This document shows positions 46,506-55,900 of a DNA stretch of 64,000 nucleotides, one piece after another. Source of the DNA: Paenibacillus sp. FSL M7-0420 (lineage in GTDB: Bacteria; Bacillota; Bacilli; Paenibacillales; Paenibacillaceae); the NCBI RefSeq assembly GCF_038002345.1, contig NZ_JBBOCJ010000001.1, forward strand, positions 4,898,001 through 4,962,000, given 5' to 3'. How positions within the stretch are numbered: position 1 is the stretch's first letter; every line of letters starts with the position of its first letter. The notes beneath the pieces were generated by a model. The model worked only from the letters and a program-made list of their open reading frames with translations, searched no databases and was not told where the DNA came from. The position numbers and the translations under genes are program-made.

Positions 46506-49313
46506 TTACGGCGTTGGTTGGCCTTTGAGGTATACAGGCTGCGACTTGTTGCCGCTGTAATCCTCCATGACCACTGTAACTACTGCTGCGGTAGAAGTGA
46601 AGCTCAGCGCAGCCTTCGTCGTGCGGCCGCGGATAATCATCGGCTTCATGCCCGCAGCACCGGAGATATAGGTGACCGGGAATGACCGGTTCTGGCCGTC
46701 TTCATTAATGTACATATACCGCCAGTCCCGGGTGCTTGGCATCGGCAGGTTCAGCGTATTGCCGTTCCAGGACCAGTTCTCTGCATAAGGCTCGGACACC
46801 TTGTCGGTGAACGTTCCGTTATAGGTTATTTTATCGGTATTTCCGGCTTGAACGGTAACCGTATACTCATCACCGTTCACCGGCATATTCTGGAACAAGG
46901 CTGAGGTTGCCCCCTGCGGCACGGTCAATTCCTTCGATACCGGCTGCGGCGTGGTAGTCCAGTTCACCGACTTCACTGTTACCTTGACACTGCCCTGGGC
47001 TGCGGCGGGATTCGTCCACTTCACCAGGAAGTCTCCATTCGCAGCGGACTCGGCAGTCACCTTGGATACCGCAGCATTCAGGTCGAAGGACAGCGTAGCC
47101 GCATCGCCCTCCAGTCCATCGGCTCCGACAGCAACTACCTTCAGGACGCCGGATTTGGCCGGAAGCTTCTTGATATAGAAGGTCTCATCATACTTCCCGC
47201 CCACATAGATATCATTCACGTATACATTGTATTGCTTCACCTTGGAATAATCGGTGTCCATACTCCACTTCACGATCATCTCATCCGTGCCGGACAGGGC
47301 CTGGGCAATAGACAGACCGGCTGGAGCCGATGGCTTGACCGCTGAGCCGTCATGAATCCGCAGCTGGCCGATGTTTATCTGGTAACTGGCTGTTGCGCTG
47401 GAACCAGGGGTGAACACCAGACCGAAGGCAGCGATCTCCCGGCCGGCATACGCGCCGAGATTAAGCTCGGCTGTGGTCCAGCCCGTGGTATGCTTCCCGC
47501 TATTTGCAACAGGAACCTTCACCACTTGATTCGGGTTGTCGCGGAAGATGAGTCCTGCGCTCAGCACTGAGGTGTCGTTTGCCGACGGCTTGTTGTAGAC
47601 GATGGACAGCTTGGAACCAGCTTTTACGGCAAGATTGCTCTTATAGAGACGCAGGAAGTTCTCGCTGTTCAGATTCCCGCTCACCGCCAGCGAGCTTCCG
47701 CCGTTGTAACCGCCAAGCTGCTGGTAATTCATACGCGAATTGGCGGTCTGGTCATAACCCGGACCATAATCGAAGTCCACGTTCAGGCGGTTGCCTGTAG
47801 TATCCTGCCACCATTGCCAGGTGACCGGAACATCCTGAAGGCTCATGTTCGACCACTCCGCTGCGCTGGATACCGTTCCAGCCTTGTAATAGGAAAGGCC
47901 GTGGCCGGTATTGAAGCTCGTATAGAAGTTGGAATCCTTAACCACCGAGCGCTCGGCAATAACCGAAGCGATCCCCGGCCAGTACCGGTTATCGGCATAC
48001 ACATCGGCTACCGTATTATTGGAAGACACCGCTGTATTCTTCGGATTCACCTGCGGCCCTGACCACCATAGCTGCTCGCGCAGGTTCGTCATCCATTGGT
48101 ATTTGTTATCCGTACGGTTCGAGACAGGCCAGGACTGATTCATATCTTCGTCCAGGCCAGCATGGACGAAGTCCGCGCCCAGCGTTGCCAGACTGGTTCG
48201 TGGAATCCCCCCGGACAGCTTGCTGCTCAGCGCTGAGCCCTGAACGCTCTTGAAGCGGTCGCGCCCGGCTTCAAGTCCCGCGAAGCCGGTCTCAAAAAGA
48301 TTGTAGCTCGTTCCCTGAGCTGCATTGAAGGTATTCAAGTAATTCGCCGCCGAGGTAATCTGCGAGCTGCCCATACCGTAATCGAAGAAATACGAATTCG
48401 AGACCTGTTTCTGGGCCGTTTTATCATAGAGCATAGAGATATTGTTGTTATTAAAGGTTCTGGCGAAGACATTGGCTCCCGTGGCAGTATTCAGAGAATC
48501 ATACCATTGAACATACAGCCCGCCTTCCTGTAGCGCTTTCATGAAAGCAATATAATCAGGAATATCCGCTGTCGCCACATTCGGGTTCTGCTCCTCCTGA
48601 TTCAGGAAGTACCCGTCATAACCGAAGTATTCGGCCATTTCAATCATTTTCTCAGCTACCGGGAACTTCCCGTTCGCATCCTTCACAATCATCTGCTTAT
48701 ACGTCTGCTGTCCCCGGTCATTGTTCGAGAAGAACACCCCGGCCAGTGACATTACCCCATTCTTATGTGCGGCATCGGTATATGCCGGATTCGGAATATT
48801 CAGCATGCCGAACTCGAACCATTTCTGCTGCCAGTCGGACTGGGCCAGATCGTCGTAATATTCCGGCGGTGTATACGCTGTCGCTGTTCCGTGCCAGTAG
48901 GAATAATAGTCAATATACTGCCAGAAGTTGAAGTGGTACTGGGCGAACTTGTTGGTGTACGGGGCATTCTCGATAAAAGCATTGCCATAATCGCCCGCAA
49001 CATTCATCATCTGCACCGCCGGATTCAGCGCCGGATTGGCCTGAGTCTGCTGGAAAGGTGCAATCCGCTGCTGCAACGGCACCCTGGAGCGCAGCAGCGC
49101 CGCGTCCTGATCTCTCTGCGGACTCCAATCCGCTATGTGCTGGCTGGTATAGCCATGTACGCTGGGCTGATTCGCACCGTGTGCGCTTTCACCTTTGAAC
49201 GGCCAGGTGTCTCCGGCCATGGCTGTCTGCGGCAGCAGGGTAACCAGCAGCGCTGTACCTAATACCGCTGAAGTCAGCTTACGAATTCTGTGTGTCCGGG
49301 ATGTAGCTACCAT
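46506..49313 (-). CDS. Secreted GH85 endo-beta-N-acetylglucosaminidase
   Basis: A 935-residue secreted endoglycosidase of family GH85 (Endo-A/Endo-D type), which cuts between the two core GlcNAc residues of N-glycans. The signal peptide ends about residue 33 ('TAMA'). The catalytic barrel carries 'HGYTSQHI' near 53, 'LAGDYGN'-type motif near 106 and the catalytic Asn238/Glu240 in 'GYFLNQEEQ'. The C-terminal half holds carbohydrate-binding-like and fibronectin-III-like domains (from about 650). RBS GAGGAG precedes the ATG by 8 nt. It heads the N-glycan locus and supplies oligosaccharides for the importer. Confidence 0.95.
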   Translation of the reverse strand: MVATSRTHRIRKLTSAVLGTALLVTLLPQTAMAGDTWPFKGESAHGANQPSVHGYTSQHIADWSPQRDQDAALLRSRVPLQQRIAPFQQTQANPALNPAVQMMNVAGDYGNAFIENAPYTNKFAQYHFNFWQYIDYYSYWHGTATAYTPPEYYDDLAQSDWQQKWFEFGMLNIPNPAYTDAAHKNGVMSLAGVFFSNNDRGQQTYKQMIVKDANGKFPVAEKMIEMAEYFGYDGYFLNQEEQNPNVATADIPDYIAFMKALQEGGLYVQWYDSLNTATGANVFARTFNNNNISMLYDKTAQKQVSNSYFFDYGMGSSQITSAANYLNTFNAAQGTSYNLFETGFAGLEAGRDRFKSVQGSALSSKLSGGIPRTSLATLGADFVHAGLDEDMNQSWPVSNRTDNKYQWMTNLREQLWWSGPQVNPKNTAVSSNNTVADVYADNRYWPGIASVIAERSVVKDSNFYTSFNTGHGLSYYKAGTVSSAAEWSNMSLQDVPVTWQWWQDTTGNRLNVDFDYGPGYDQTANSRMNYQQLGGYNGGSSLAVSGNLNSENFLRLYKSNLAVKAGSKLSIVYNKPSANDTSVLSAGLIFRDNPNQVVKVPVANSGKHTTGWTTAELNLGAYAGREIAAFGLVFTPGSSATASYQINIGQLRIHDGSAVKPSAPAGLSIAQALSGTDEMIVKWSMDTDYSKVKQYNVYVNDIYVGGKYDETFYIKKLPAKSGVLKVVAVGADGLEGDAATLSFDLNAAVSKVTAESAANGDFLVKWTNPAAAQGSVKVTVKSVNWTTTPQPVSKELTVPQGATSALFQNMPVNGDEYTVTVQAGNTDKITYNGTFTDKVSEPYAENWSWNGNTLNLPMPSTRDWRYMYINEDGQNRSFPVTYISGAAGMKPMIIRGRTTKAALSFTSTAAVVTVVMEDYSGNKSQPVYLKGQPTP

Positions 49314-49340
49314 TGTTCACTCTCCTCATTCTTCAGTTTG

Positions 49341-49355
49341 ATGAGAACGCATTCA
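49341..49355. promoter_or_regulatory. cre-like site before the GH85 gene
   Basis: ATGAGAACGCATTCA matches the cre consensus except for one of the AA pair. It lies 27-41 nt upstream of the GH85 start, the same position as the cre-like site before the GH59 gene. Confidence 0.45.
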
Positions 49356-49539
49356 TAATAACTGGATGAATCTTCCTTCTGAATAATAGTGATCAAGGTT
49401 ACTATATAGCAGCTCATGCGGGGACTAATAGAAGCGAAATTAAAGATTCTCTGGTCAAATTAAAGAAAAGTGCAGTGAGGAGGGCAGGGGCGGCCGCCCT
49501 GCGGAGTGTATTACTTGTAATTTTGCAGTATGGGATCGC

Positions 49540-49671
49540 CGTGACTCCAGAGAAGTTTTGGGCTTCCGGCCGCTGTTGTTCCCAGATTTCTTAATTTAAA
49601 CCGCTGTTCGCGGATGAAATCCGGTGACAAAGGCGGACGCTACCGCTCCTACAGCTCCAAAATTCCCCTCC
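49540..49671 (-). repeat. Dispersed intergenic repeat, copy 2
   Basis: On the minus strand it matches copy 1 (2896-3095) over most of its length: 'TGTAGGAGCGGTAGCG', 'TCACCGGATTTCA', 'CGCGAACAGCGGTTTAAAT', 'AACAGCGGCCGGAAG'. It lacks the ~42-nt palindromic insert of copy 1. The rest of the 846-nt gap holds array III, the cre-like site and no gene. Confidence 0.85.
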
Positions 49672-49744
49672 ATCACTTTTCCCTGTCTGTGTTTTTTCAA
49701 GTTCAATTTATATAGTTACTTTATTGGCTGCTTGCTGCTGTGTT

Positions 49745-50065
49745 CGCTTTTCCGCATACATTTCGCCCACGCACCTCCGCTGCCGCCATTGTGTTCGATT
49801 TCCGCATACATTTCGCCCACGCGCCTCCGCCCTGCCCAATGTGATCGGTTTTCCGATTACATTCGGCCTACGCGGCGCGTCCGGTCCAATTGTGATCGGT
49901 TTTCCGATTACATTTGGCCGACGTAGCGCCCCCGGTTCAATTGTGATCGGTTTTCCGATTACATTTGGCCTACGCGGCGCGTCCGGTCCATTGTGATCGG
50001 TTTTCCGATTACATTTGGCCGACGAGGGGCGTCCGGTCCAATTGTGATCGGTTTTCCGATTACAT
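49745..50065. repeat. 51-bp tandem array III (six units plus a partial)
   Basis: Units start at 49745, 49796, 49846, 49897, 49948, 49998 and 50049, spaced 51, 50, 51, 51, 50 and 51 bp. Each later unit has the dyad ATCGG-TTTT-CCGAT followed by TACATT; TGTGATCGG can pair with CCGATTACA with one G-U pair on the plus strand. The first two units carry the 'CCTCCGCC..TGCC' tail of array II. The array lies between the GH43 terminator and copy 2 of the dispersed repeat. Confidence 0.95.
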
Positions 50066-50084
50066 GCAGCACCCTTGCCACGCC

Positions 50085-50111
50085 AAAAAGCAGCCCCTCT
50101 AGGAACTGCTT
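50085..50111 (-). terminator. Rho-independent terminator after the GH43 pair
   Basis: On the minus strand AGCAGTTCC pairs with GGGGCTGCT (two wobbles) around a TAGA loop and is followed by a short T-run (TTTT). It lies 49 nt past the GH43 stop. Confidence 0.78.
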
Positions 50112-50159
50112 CATGGTTACCTCATATGTTACTTACCTTCATTACATAAATCCGCCAGC

Positions 50160-51155
50160 TTACTCCGCCTCCGGATAAGGATTGATACTCTGGATCGTGC
50201 CGTCTTCGTTGTATTTCAGCTCGGTGTACTTCACGCAGCGCTTGTGGTTGACGCCTTCAGACAGGGAGCTGTCGTGATAGAACAGATACCACTTGTCTTC
50301 CACTTGCACAATGGAGTGGTGAGTCGTCCAGCCGATGACCGGAGACAGAATCTCACCCTTGAAGGTGAACGGTCCCATCGGATTCTTGCCGATTGCATAC
50401 ACGAGCTTATGCGTGGTTCCAGTTGAGTAGGACAGGTAGTAATCGCCGTTATATTTGTGCATCCATGGGCCTTCAAAATATCTGCGCTCTTCATCCCCGG
50501 CCAGAATCGGATTCCCGTCTTCATCGACAATCGAGATCTCGGCAGGCTTGCCCTGGAAGGACAGCATATCGTCGCTAAGCAGCGCAACTTGCGGTCCAAG
50601 GGCCGGCTGGTCGGCAGCCGGTCCTTCCGCATCCGGCACGAAGCTGCCGGTCTGCCACTTCTCCAGCTGGCCGCCCCAGAGTCCGCCGAAGTAGATATAC
50701 GCCTGGTTGTCGTCATCTACCAGCACGGCCGGGTCAATACTGAAGCTGCCTTCCATATAATTCGGCTGCGGGGAGAACGGGCCTGCGGGAGACTCCGACG
50801 TTGCCACACCAAGACGGAAGATGCCGTCATGGTCGCGGGCCGGGAAGAACAGATAGTAGGTGTTGTTCTTATATGCGGCATCTGGAGCCCAGAGCTGCTT
50901 GGAGGCCCATGGAATATCTCTCACATGCAGCGCTTCGCCGTGATCGACCACCGGAGAATCGAAGCTGTCCATCGAGAGAACATGATAGTCTTCCATTTTA
51001 TACTGGTCGCCGTTATCATTGCTCGGCTCGTCATGATCCAGATCGTGGGAAGGATAGATATAGATTTTGCCTTCATAGACATGGGCGGACGGGTCCGCTG
51101 TATAGATGTGAGTTACGATCGGTTGATTAGGCTTAGGTGGTTGTTGCTGATTCAT
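50160..51155 (-). CDS. GH43 family glycosidase, single domain
   Basis: A 331-residue five-bladed beta-propeller of family GH43 (beta-xylosidase / alpha-L-arabinofuranosidase group). The three catalytic carboxylates are visible: Asp in 'TADPSAHVY' near residue 21, Asp in 'SIDPAVLVD' near 142, and Glu in 'YFEGPWMHKY' near 230. No signal peptide. The start overlaps the stop of the preceding GH43 gene by 4 nt (ATGA), so the two are translated together. The exact activity within this broad family cannot be fixed from sequence. Confidence 0.93.
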   Translation of the reverse strand: MNQQQPPKPNQPIVTHIYTADPSAHVYEGKIYIYPSHDLDHDEPSNDNGDQYKMEDYHVLSMDSFDSPVVDHGEALHVRDIPWASKQLWAPDAAYKNNTYYLFFPARDHDGIFRLGVATSESPAGPFSPQPNYMEGSFSIDPAVLVDDDNQAYIYFGGLWGGQLEKWQTGSFVPDAEGPAADQPALGPQVALLSDDMLSFQGKPAEISIVDEDGNPILAGDEERRYFEGPWMHKYNGDYYLSYSTGTTHKLVYAIGKNPMGPFTFKGEILSPVIGWTTHHSIVQVEDKWYLFYHDSSLSEGVNHKRCVKYTELKYNEDGTIQSINPYPEAE

Positions 51156-52675
51156 AAGGCATCTCCTTTGATATTGGAATAATAGAATCCTTCATAGTAA
51201 GCAGGGCTGGCATTCTCTGTACCGTTGCCCGAAGCATGTACGCCGAGGCAGACACCGGTGAAGCCGCCGTTGACCTCCGGGGACAGGACCGATACATGAA
51301 CCATCTCCGGGACTTCATGCCAGGACACGCCATCTGCCGAATACGAGCAGTGGTAGTGATGGCCGTCGCAGCGGAGGCGAAGCTGAACGGCACCTTGACC
51401 GCTTACCTCATACTGGTGAACCTGCCGCTCCTCGCCGTTCTTCACGACAAGCTCCATCACCCGGCGGCCGCTGCGGCAAGTAAGTCCCCAGAAAAGATAT
51501 CCACGGTTGTTCAGCCGCGCAGCCAGTCCGGCATGCTCGCCTTCGGTCACCGGCGTGAAGTCAAGGCTTGCGCCCATCTCCATCCGGTGGTGCTGCTGGC
51601 GGAGACACGCGAACACTGCAGGTGCCTCATCGTCCAGCGTGTAAGCATTCCCGCGTACGGTGAGGCTGTCTTCCCGCTCGGTCCAGGAATAGCGCTCCGC
51701 CTCATAGGCGCGGAGGAACGCCCACTCCGGTCCGAAGCCGCTCTCCGGCGTAAAGCGCAGCACAAGGCTGTCCAGGCTGGATTCACCCTCTGCAATGACG
51801 GTGCCTTCATTATTGTCAATCATCGGCCAGCCGTCCTCCGTCCAGGTGACCGGAGCCAGGAAGGTCTCCCGGCCCAGCGGGGAATACCGGCCTTCCACCG
51901 GGCGCATGCCCAGGAAGACGGCCCACCACTGCCCGGATGTATCCTCCACCAGATCGGCATGTCCAAGGCATTGTACCGGATGGTCCTTCAGTCCCCGGTG
52001 GGTCAGGATCGGCTCCGGCTTGTCCTCGAACGGGCCGTAAGGACTGCTGCTGCGGGCAATAATCTCCCGGTGATCACCCGCCGTGCCGCCGGAGGCGGTC
52101 ATCAGGTAGTAGACGCCCTTGATCTTGTACAGATGCGGGCCTTCGACCCACGGGCCGTCATCGCCGCTCCAGATGTTAACCGGCTCCGACAGCACTTCCC
52201 CGGACAGCGGATCAATCTCATACTGGATAATGTGCGACTCATAGCCTGCACCGTTCTGCACCGTAACATAGGTGCGCCCGTCATCATCGAAGAACAGGGA
52301 CGGATCAATGCCCCCGTGCGGCAGCAGAATCGGATCAGACCAGGGCCCCTCAGGCTTGTCCGCAGTCACATAGAAATTGCCGATGCCTCTGACATCTGTA
52401 GTAATCATGTAGAATCGTCCGTCATGATAACGGATGGTGGCGGCGTAGATGCCGGATGAGCTCTTGGTCGCCCGCAGATCCAGCTGGGACTGGCGGGTCA
52501 GCACATGCCCTATCGGGGTCCAGTCGAGCAAGTCCCTGCTGTGGAAGATAGGCACACCCGGAAAATATTCAAAGGTGCTGTTAATCAGATAGAAATCTTC
52601 ATTCACACGGACCACACTGGGGTCCGGATAATACCCGGCAATTACGGGATTCCGCACATTCATGGATTGCATCAT
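51152..52675 (-). CDS. GH43 beta-xylosidase-like enzyme with C-terminal sandwich
   Basis: A 507-residue GH43 enzyme. The N-terminal propeller has catalytic Asp in 'YPDPSVV' (near 17), Asp in 'GIDPSLFFDDDG' (near 123) and Glu in 'WVEGPHLYK' (near 178). The last 190 residues form the beta-sandwich found in XynB-type beta-xylosidases and related arabinofuranosidases. No signal peptide, so it acts on imported oligosaccharides. ATGs at 52675, 52672 and 52663 are possible; GAGGAGGG lies just upstream. A full-consensus cre site lies about 20 nt ahead, indicating catabolite repression. Confidence 0.93.
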   Translation of the reverse strand: MMQSMNVRNPVIAGYYPDPSVVRVNEDFYLINSTFEYFPGVPIFHSRDLLDWTPIGHVLTRQSQLDLRATKSSSGIYAATIRYHDGRFYMITTDVRGIGNFYVTADKPEGPWSDPILLPHGGIDPSLFFDDDGRTYVTVQNGAGYESHIIQYEIDPLSGEVLSEPVNIWSGDDGPWVEGPHLYKIKGVYYLMTASGGTAGDHREIIARSSSPYGPFEDKPEPILTHRGLKDHPVQCLGHADLVEDTSGQWWAVFLGMRPVEGRYSPLGRETFLAPVTWTEDGWPMIDNNEGTVIAEGESSLDSLVLRFTPESGFGPEWAFLRAYEAERYSWTEREDSLTVRGNAYTLDDEAPAVFACLRQQHHRMEMGASLDFTPVTEGEHAGLAARLNNRGYLFWGLTCRSGRRVMELVVKNGEERQVHQYEVSGQGAVQLRLRCDGHHYHCSYSADGVSWHEVPEMVHVSVLSPEVNGGFTGVCLGVHASGNGTENASPAYYEGFYYSNIKGDAL

Positions 52676-52693
52676 ACCCTCCTCTGGAATGAA

Positions 52694-52708
52694 AGCAAGC
52701 GTTTACAA
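52694..52708 (-). promoter_or_regulatory. Consensus CcpA cre site before the GH43 operon
   Basis: On the minus strand TTGTAAACGCTTGCT fits WTGNAANCGNWNNCW at every position. It overlaps the -10 part of a possible promoter (TTGTAC, 17 nt, TAAACG), 19-33 nt upstream of the GH43 start. Confidence 0.8.
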
Positions 52709-52773
52709 TCGCTAGTGTTATTGTACAAGCCCGGATTAAGCTTTCCTATGCGCAGACTAAAGAATTTCCCCCG

Positions 52774-52809
52774 AAAAAATGTACAATCTCCGCCTACAAC
52801 CGATTGTAC
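52774..52809 (-). terminator. Hairpin with T-run upstream of the GH43 operon
   Basis: On the minus strand GTACAATC and GATTGTAC form a perfect eight-base stem around a 13-nt loop and are followed by ATTTTTT. It may be a second terminator after the surface-protein gene. Its GATTGTAC core resembles array IV units. Confidence 0.55.
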
Positions 52810-52902
52810 TGGAAATAAGCACCGTTTGCTCGTCATTTTGCTTGAGGAAATGGTCATTTTTTGCGGAGTTTACCGGCTACCTATAGTAGTCTCAAAAATC
52901 AA

Positions 52903-52942
52903 CAAAAAGCCGTCCCCCAACCATAATCTGGCTTGGGGGACG
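52903..52942 (-). terminator. Rho-independent terminator after the SLH surface protein
   Basis: On the minus strand CGTCCCCCAA and TTGGGGGACG pair around a 12-nt loop and are followed by GCTTTTTG. It lies about 42 nt beyond the stop codon. The rest of this ~300-nt gap contains only the second hairpin and the cre site. Confidence 0.92.
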
Positions 52943-52983
52943 ACCCTGATCTTGCTTATACAATCGTTATGTGATGCCTATAC

Positions 52984-55900
52984 TTACGGATTAATCAGAT
53001 TCGATTGAATCAGTAATCTGCGGATAGCCGCCGACGCTTCGGCGCGGGTAATATTCTCGTTCGGCGCAAGACGCTGCTCGTCTCTGCCCTGAATAATGCC
53101 GGCCGACAGATTCAGCTTCACATTGGCAACCGCCCAGCCCGCTACCGATGCGGAATCGGCAAAGGACTTCAGCAGCTGCTGAACCTGCTCTTCGCTGCGC
53201 GAAGACTTCAGCTCTGTAATGCTCATCGCTCTGCTGACAATGGCCATGGCTTCCTGTCTGGAAATATTGTTGTCCGGTCTGAAGGTTCCGTCCGGATAAC
53301 CGGTGATCAGGCCGTTCTCGATAGCAACCTGAAGCTCCAGCCCGTACCATCCGCCTGCGGAGACATCGCTGAATGTAACCTGCTGATCCCCATGCGTGAC
53401 TATCCCGAGTGCTCGGGCCAGCATAGCTGTGAATTCAGCCCGCGTGATCGCCCGCTGCGGTTCAAAGACCGCTTCCTTCGTGCCGCTTACCACCAGTCTT
53501 GAGCCCATGTCATTGACATCCGGCTTGCTCCAGTGCTTCGCCACATCCGGGAATTCCAGCGGATTCCAGATCAATCCGAAATCGCCGTTCTCCAGACTGT
53601 TAATTGTCGCATAATAACGTCCGTCTTTGATTGTTACATAAGTCGGCTGATGATAGATTTTACCATCCCGGTATAATACGCCAGTGGTAATCTTCATATT
53701 TGCCGGTACCGGCAGCGTGTATTTCACCCAGCCGTGGCTGGTTACAAGTACGGTCTGTCCCTGATACTTGGCCTTGACCGAGAAGTTCGCAAGTGTACCG
53801 CCTGTTTGCGCCTTCCGCATCCCGGCGGCAAGCTTGAATCCTTCAACGCTGGCCGGAGCAGACTCCGTCAGCTCGGCAGTAATAATAATGTCGTTCACAT
53901 TCACATTGCCTTGACCGAACTGCTTGCTGAGCTCTGTCAGATTGATATCTGCGGCATTCAGTCTGGCCGTACCCAGATCAGACTCGACTACGATCTCGCC
54001 GCCTTTATTCTGCAAGTCCTTCAGGCTGCTCGCAGTAAGCTCTACACTGCCAGCCGGAATGCCGGTAGTGGTTCCTTGCTGAGCAGGTGTAGCCGTTGGC
54101 GCAGGCTTCGTTACTGGATAAGACTCAGGACTCTTATCTGTAATCCGCACAATCTGGAAGGTGCTGAATTTGTTAATCTGTATCTCCAGCGCTACAGGCT
54201 CGCCGCTGGAATTATACACAATCGCTGGAGTATAGACGGCAACCTCGCCGTCGCTGTGTTCAACATATACCCGCAAGCTGTCCAGGAAGGCATCACGCGC
54301 CCCGGAGCTTTGCAGCGGAATGCCGCCAGCGATTTCAGTGAGCGGAAGCAGAATCTTGGTGTTGATCTTGCTGTAGTTGGCTTCAATCTCCCTTGGAGCT
54401 CCAAGGGTCTGGAGCGTCTTGTCACTGGTCAGAGCCAGCTTGGAAACGCCGTTCAGAACGGCATTGCTCTGAACCCTGAGCTGTTCCAGGGTATTCTCCA
54501 CCGGTACCACCCGGAAGTACAGGTCTGTAGCGGTTGCTTCGAGCTGCTCCAGGCTGGCTGCATCCAGACGGATGGAACCCAGTGCTGTGACAATATCAAG
54601 TGAAGCCTTGCGTCCGGCCAGAACCGATACCGCGCCGGAAGGAATCTCCACCGCAATCTCATCCGCCGGTGCAGCAGAATCATCCACATGGGTGATGCTT
54701 ACCTTCCGGTTCGCTGCATCCGGGTCATTCGGATTCACGCCTTCAATCAGGTTATACATTTCATTCTCATCAATCACAATCGTGTCAATCTTGGTTCCGT
54801 TCGACAGGTTCGTTCTCAGAATCGTTACGCCCTGCTGTAGCGGACTGCCGTCATTAGGGGTAGACATTCCTGCCTGCCTGGAGGTTGCCTGACGGACGGC
54901 ACCGTCCTTGGTCACGCCTTGTGCCTTAACGATCAGCAGATAATGCTTAACTGCACTCTTCCCGCCCCGGGTGAAGGTTGCGGTCAGAATGACATTCGTA
55001 TCCTTGGGCGGAAGGGTTACATTGCCCTTGGCCTGTTCGGCATTCTGCTGGACAGCGATTACCGATGCTTCATTCGAAGACCAGGTAATCTTCGTATCAT
55101 ATTTGCCGGTCTGCAGCAGTACGAAGGCTTCGGTGACACTCTCCCACGTATCCCCAGGCGCGAAAGTGGCCGCCGTGTTGATTCCGGTGCTTCTTGCCGC
55201 ATCCTCTGCGGCTTCCTGGTCGCTGAGCTTTTTGACAACAATTGTAAAGGTCTTGACCAGCGTCTCGCCCGGACGGTCAGGGTCTGCCAGCTTCACAGTA
55301 AGCTCTACCGTCACATCCTCTTCATCCGGTCCAGGTCTCTTGACCCGTCCGGTATTCGTGAGAACATCAGGGTTACTGGAGGTCCAGGTCAGCACAGATC
55401 CGGTCTCGCCTGTCTTCGGCAGGAATAGATTCCGGGTCACCGACTCCTCTGAATCTCCCGGAGCATAGGTTACTTGAATATTCAGCTCATCCTGGGGAAG
55501 GTTGACCGGGCTGGTTCCTTTGACTGTAATATAGAAATCCTTCTCCCGGAAAAAGCCTTCCTTGGCAACACGCGCCGTCAATCTAACCACCGTATCCTTC
55601 AGCGGACGCTGAACTTCACCGGTGTTGCTGACAATATCGCTGCGGTGGCTCGTCCATACTACATCAGAATCATAATTGCCTTTCGAGATCAGTGTGATGG
55701 CTTGCGTTACACTCTTCGCCGTATCCTGCCCCTGATACCCGATAGCCAGGAGTTCAGCAGCTTCATCAAGCTGAGCATCAAGCCCCTCCCGCTTCGCCTT
55801 AACTGTTACAACGAACTCCTTGATGACGGTGACATTGCCTTTGGTAATTGTTGCGGTAAGGGTCACCTCCCGGTCCCCTTCATTAGCACCGGGACGGTTC

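Noticed and set aside
17164..50065. The tandem arrays as CRISPR arrays
   Set aside because: Units are contiguous, with no unique spacers between short repeats, and no cas genes are present.
49996..50178. Small open frame after array III
   Set aside because: Made of array sequence and the terminator hairpin; no ribosome binding site or domain.
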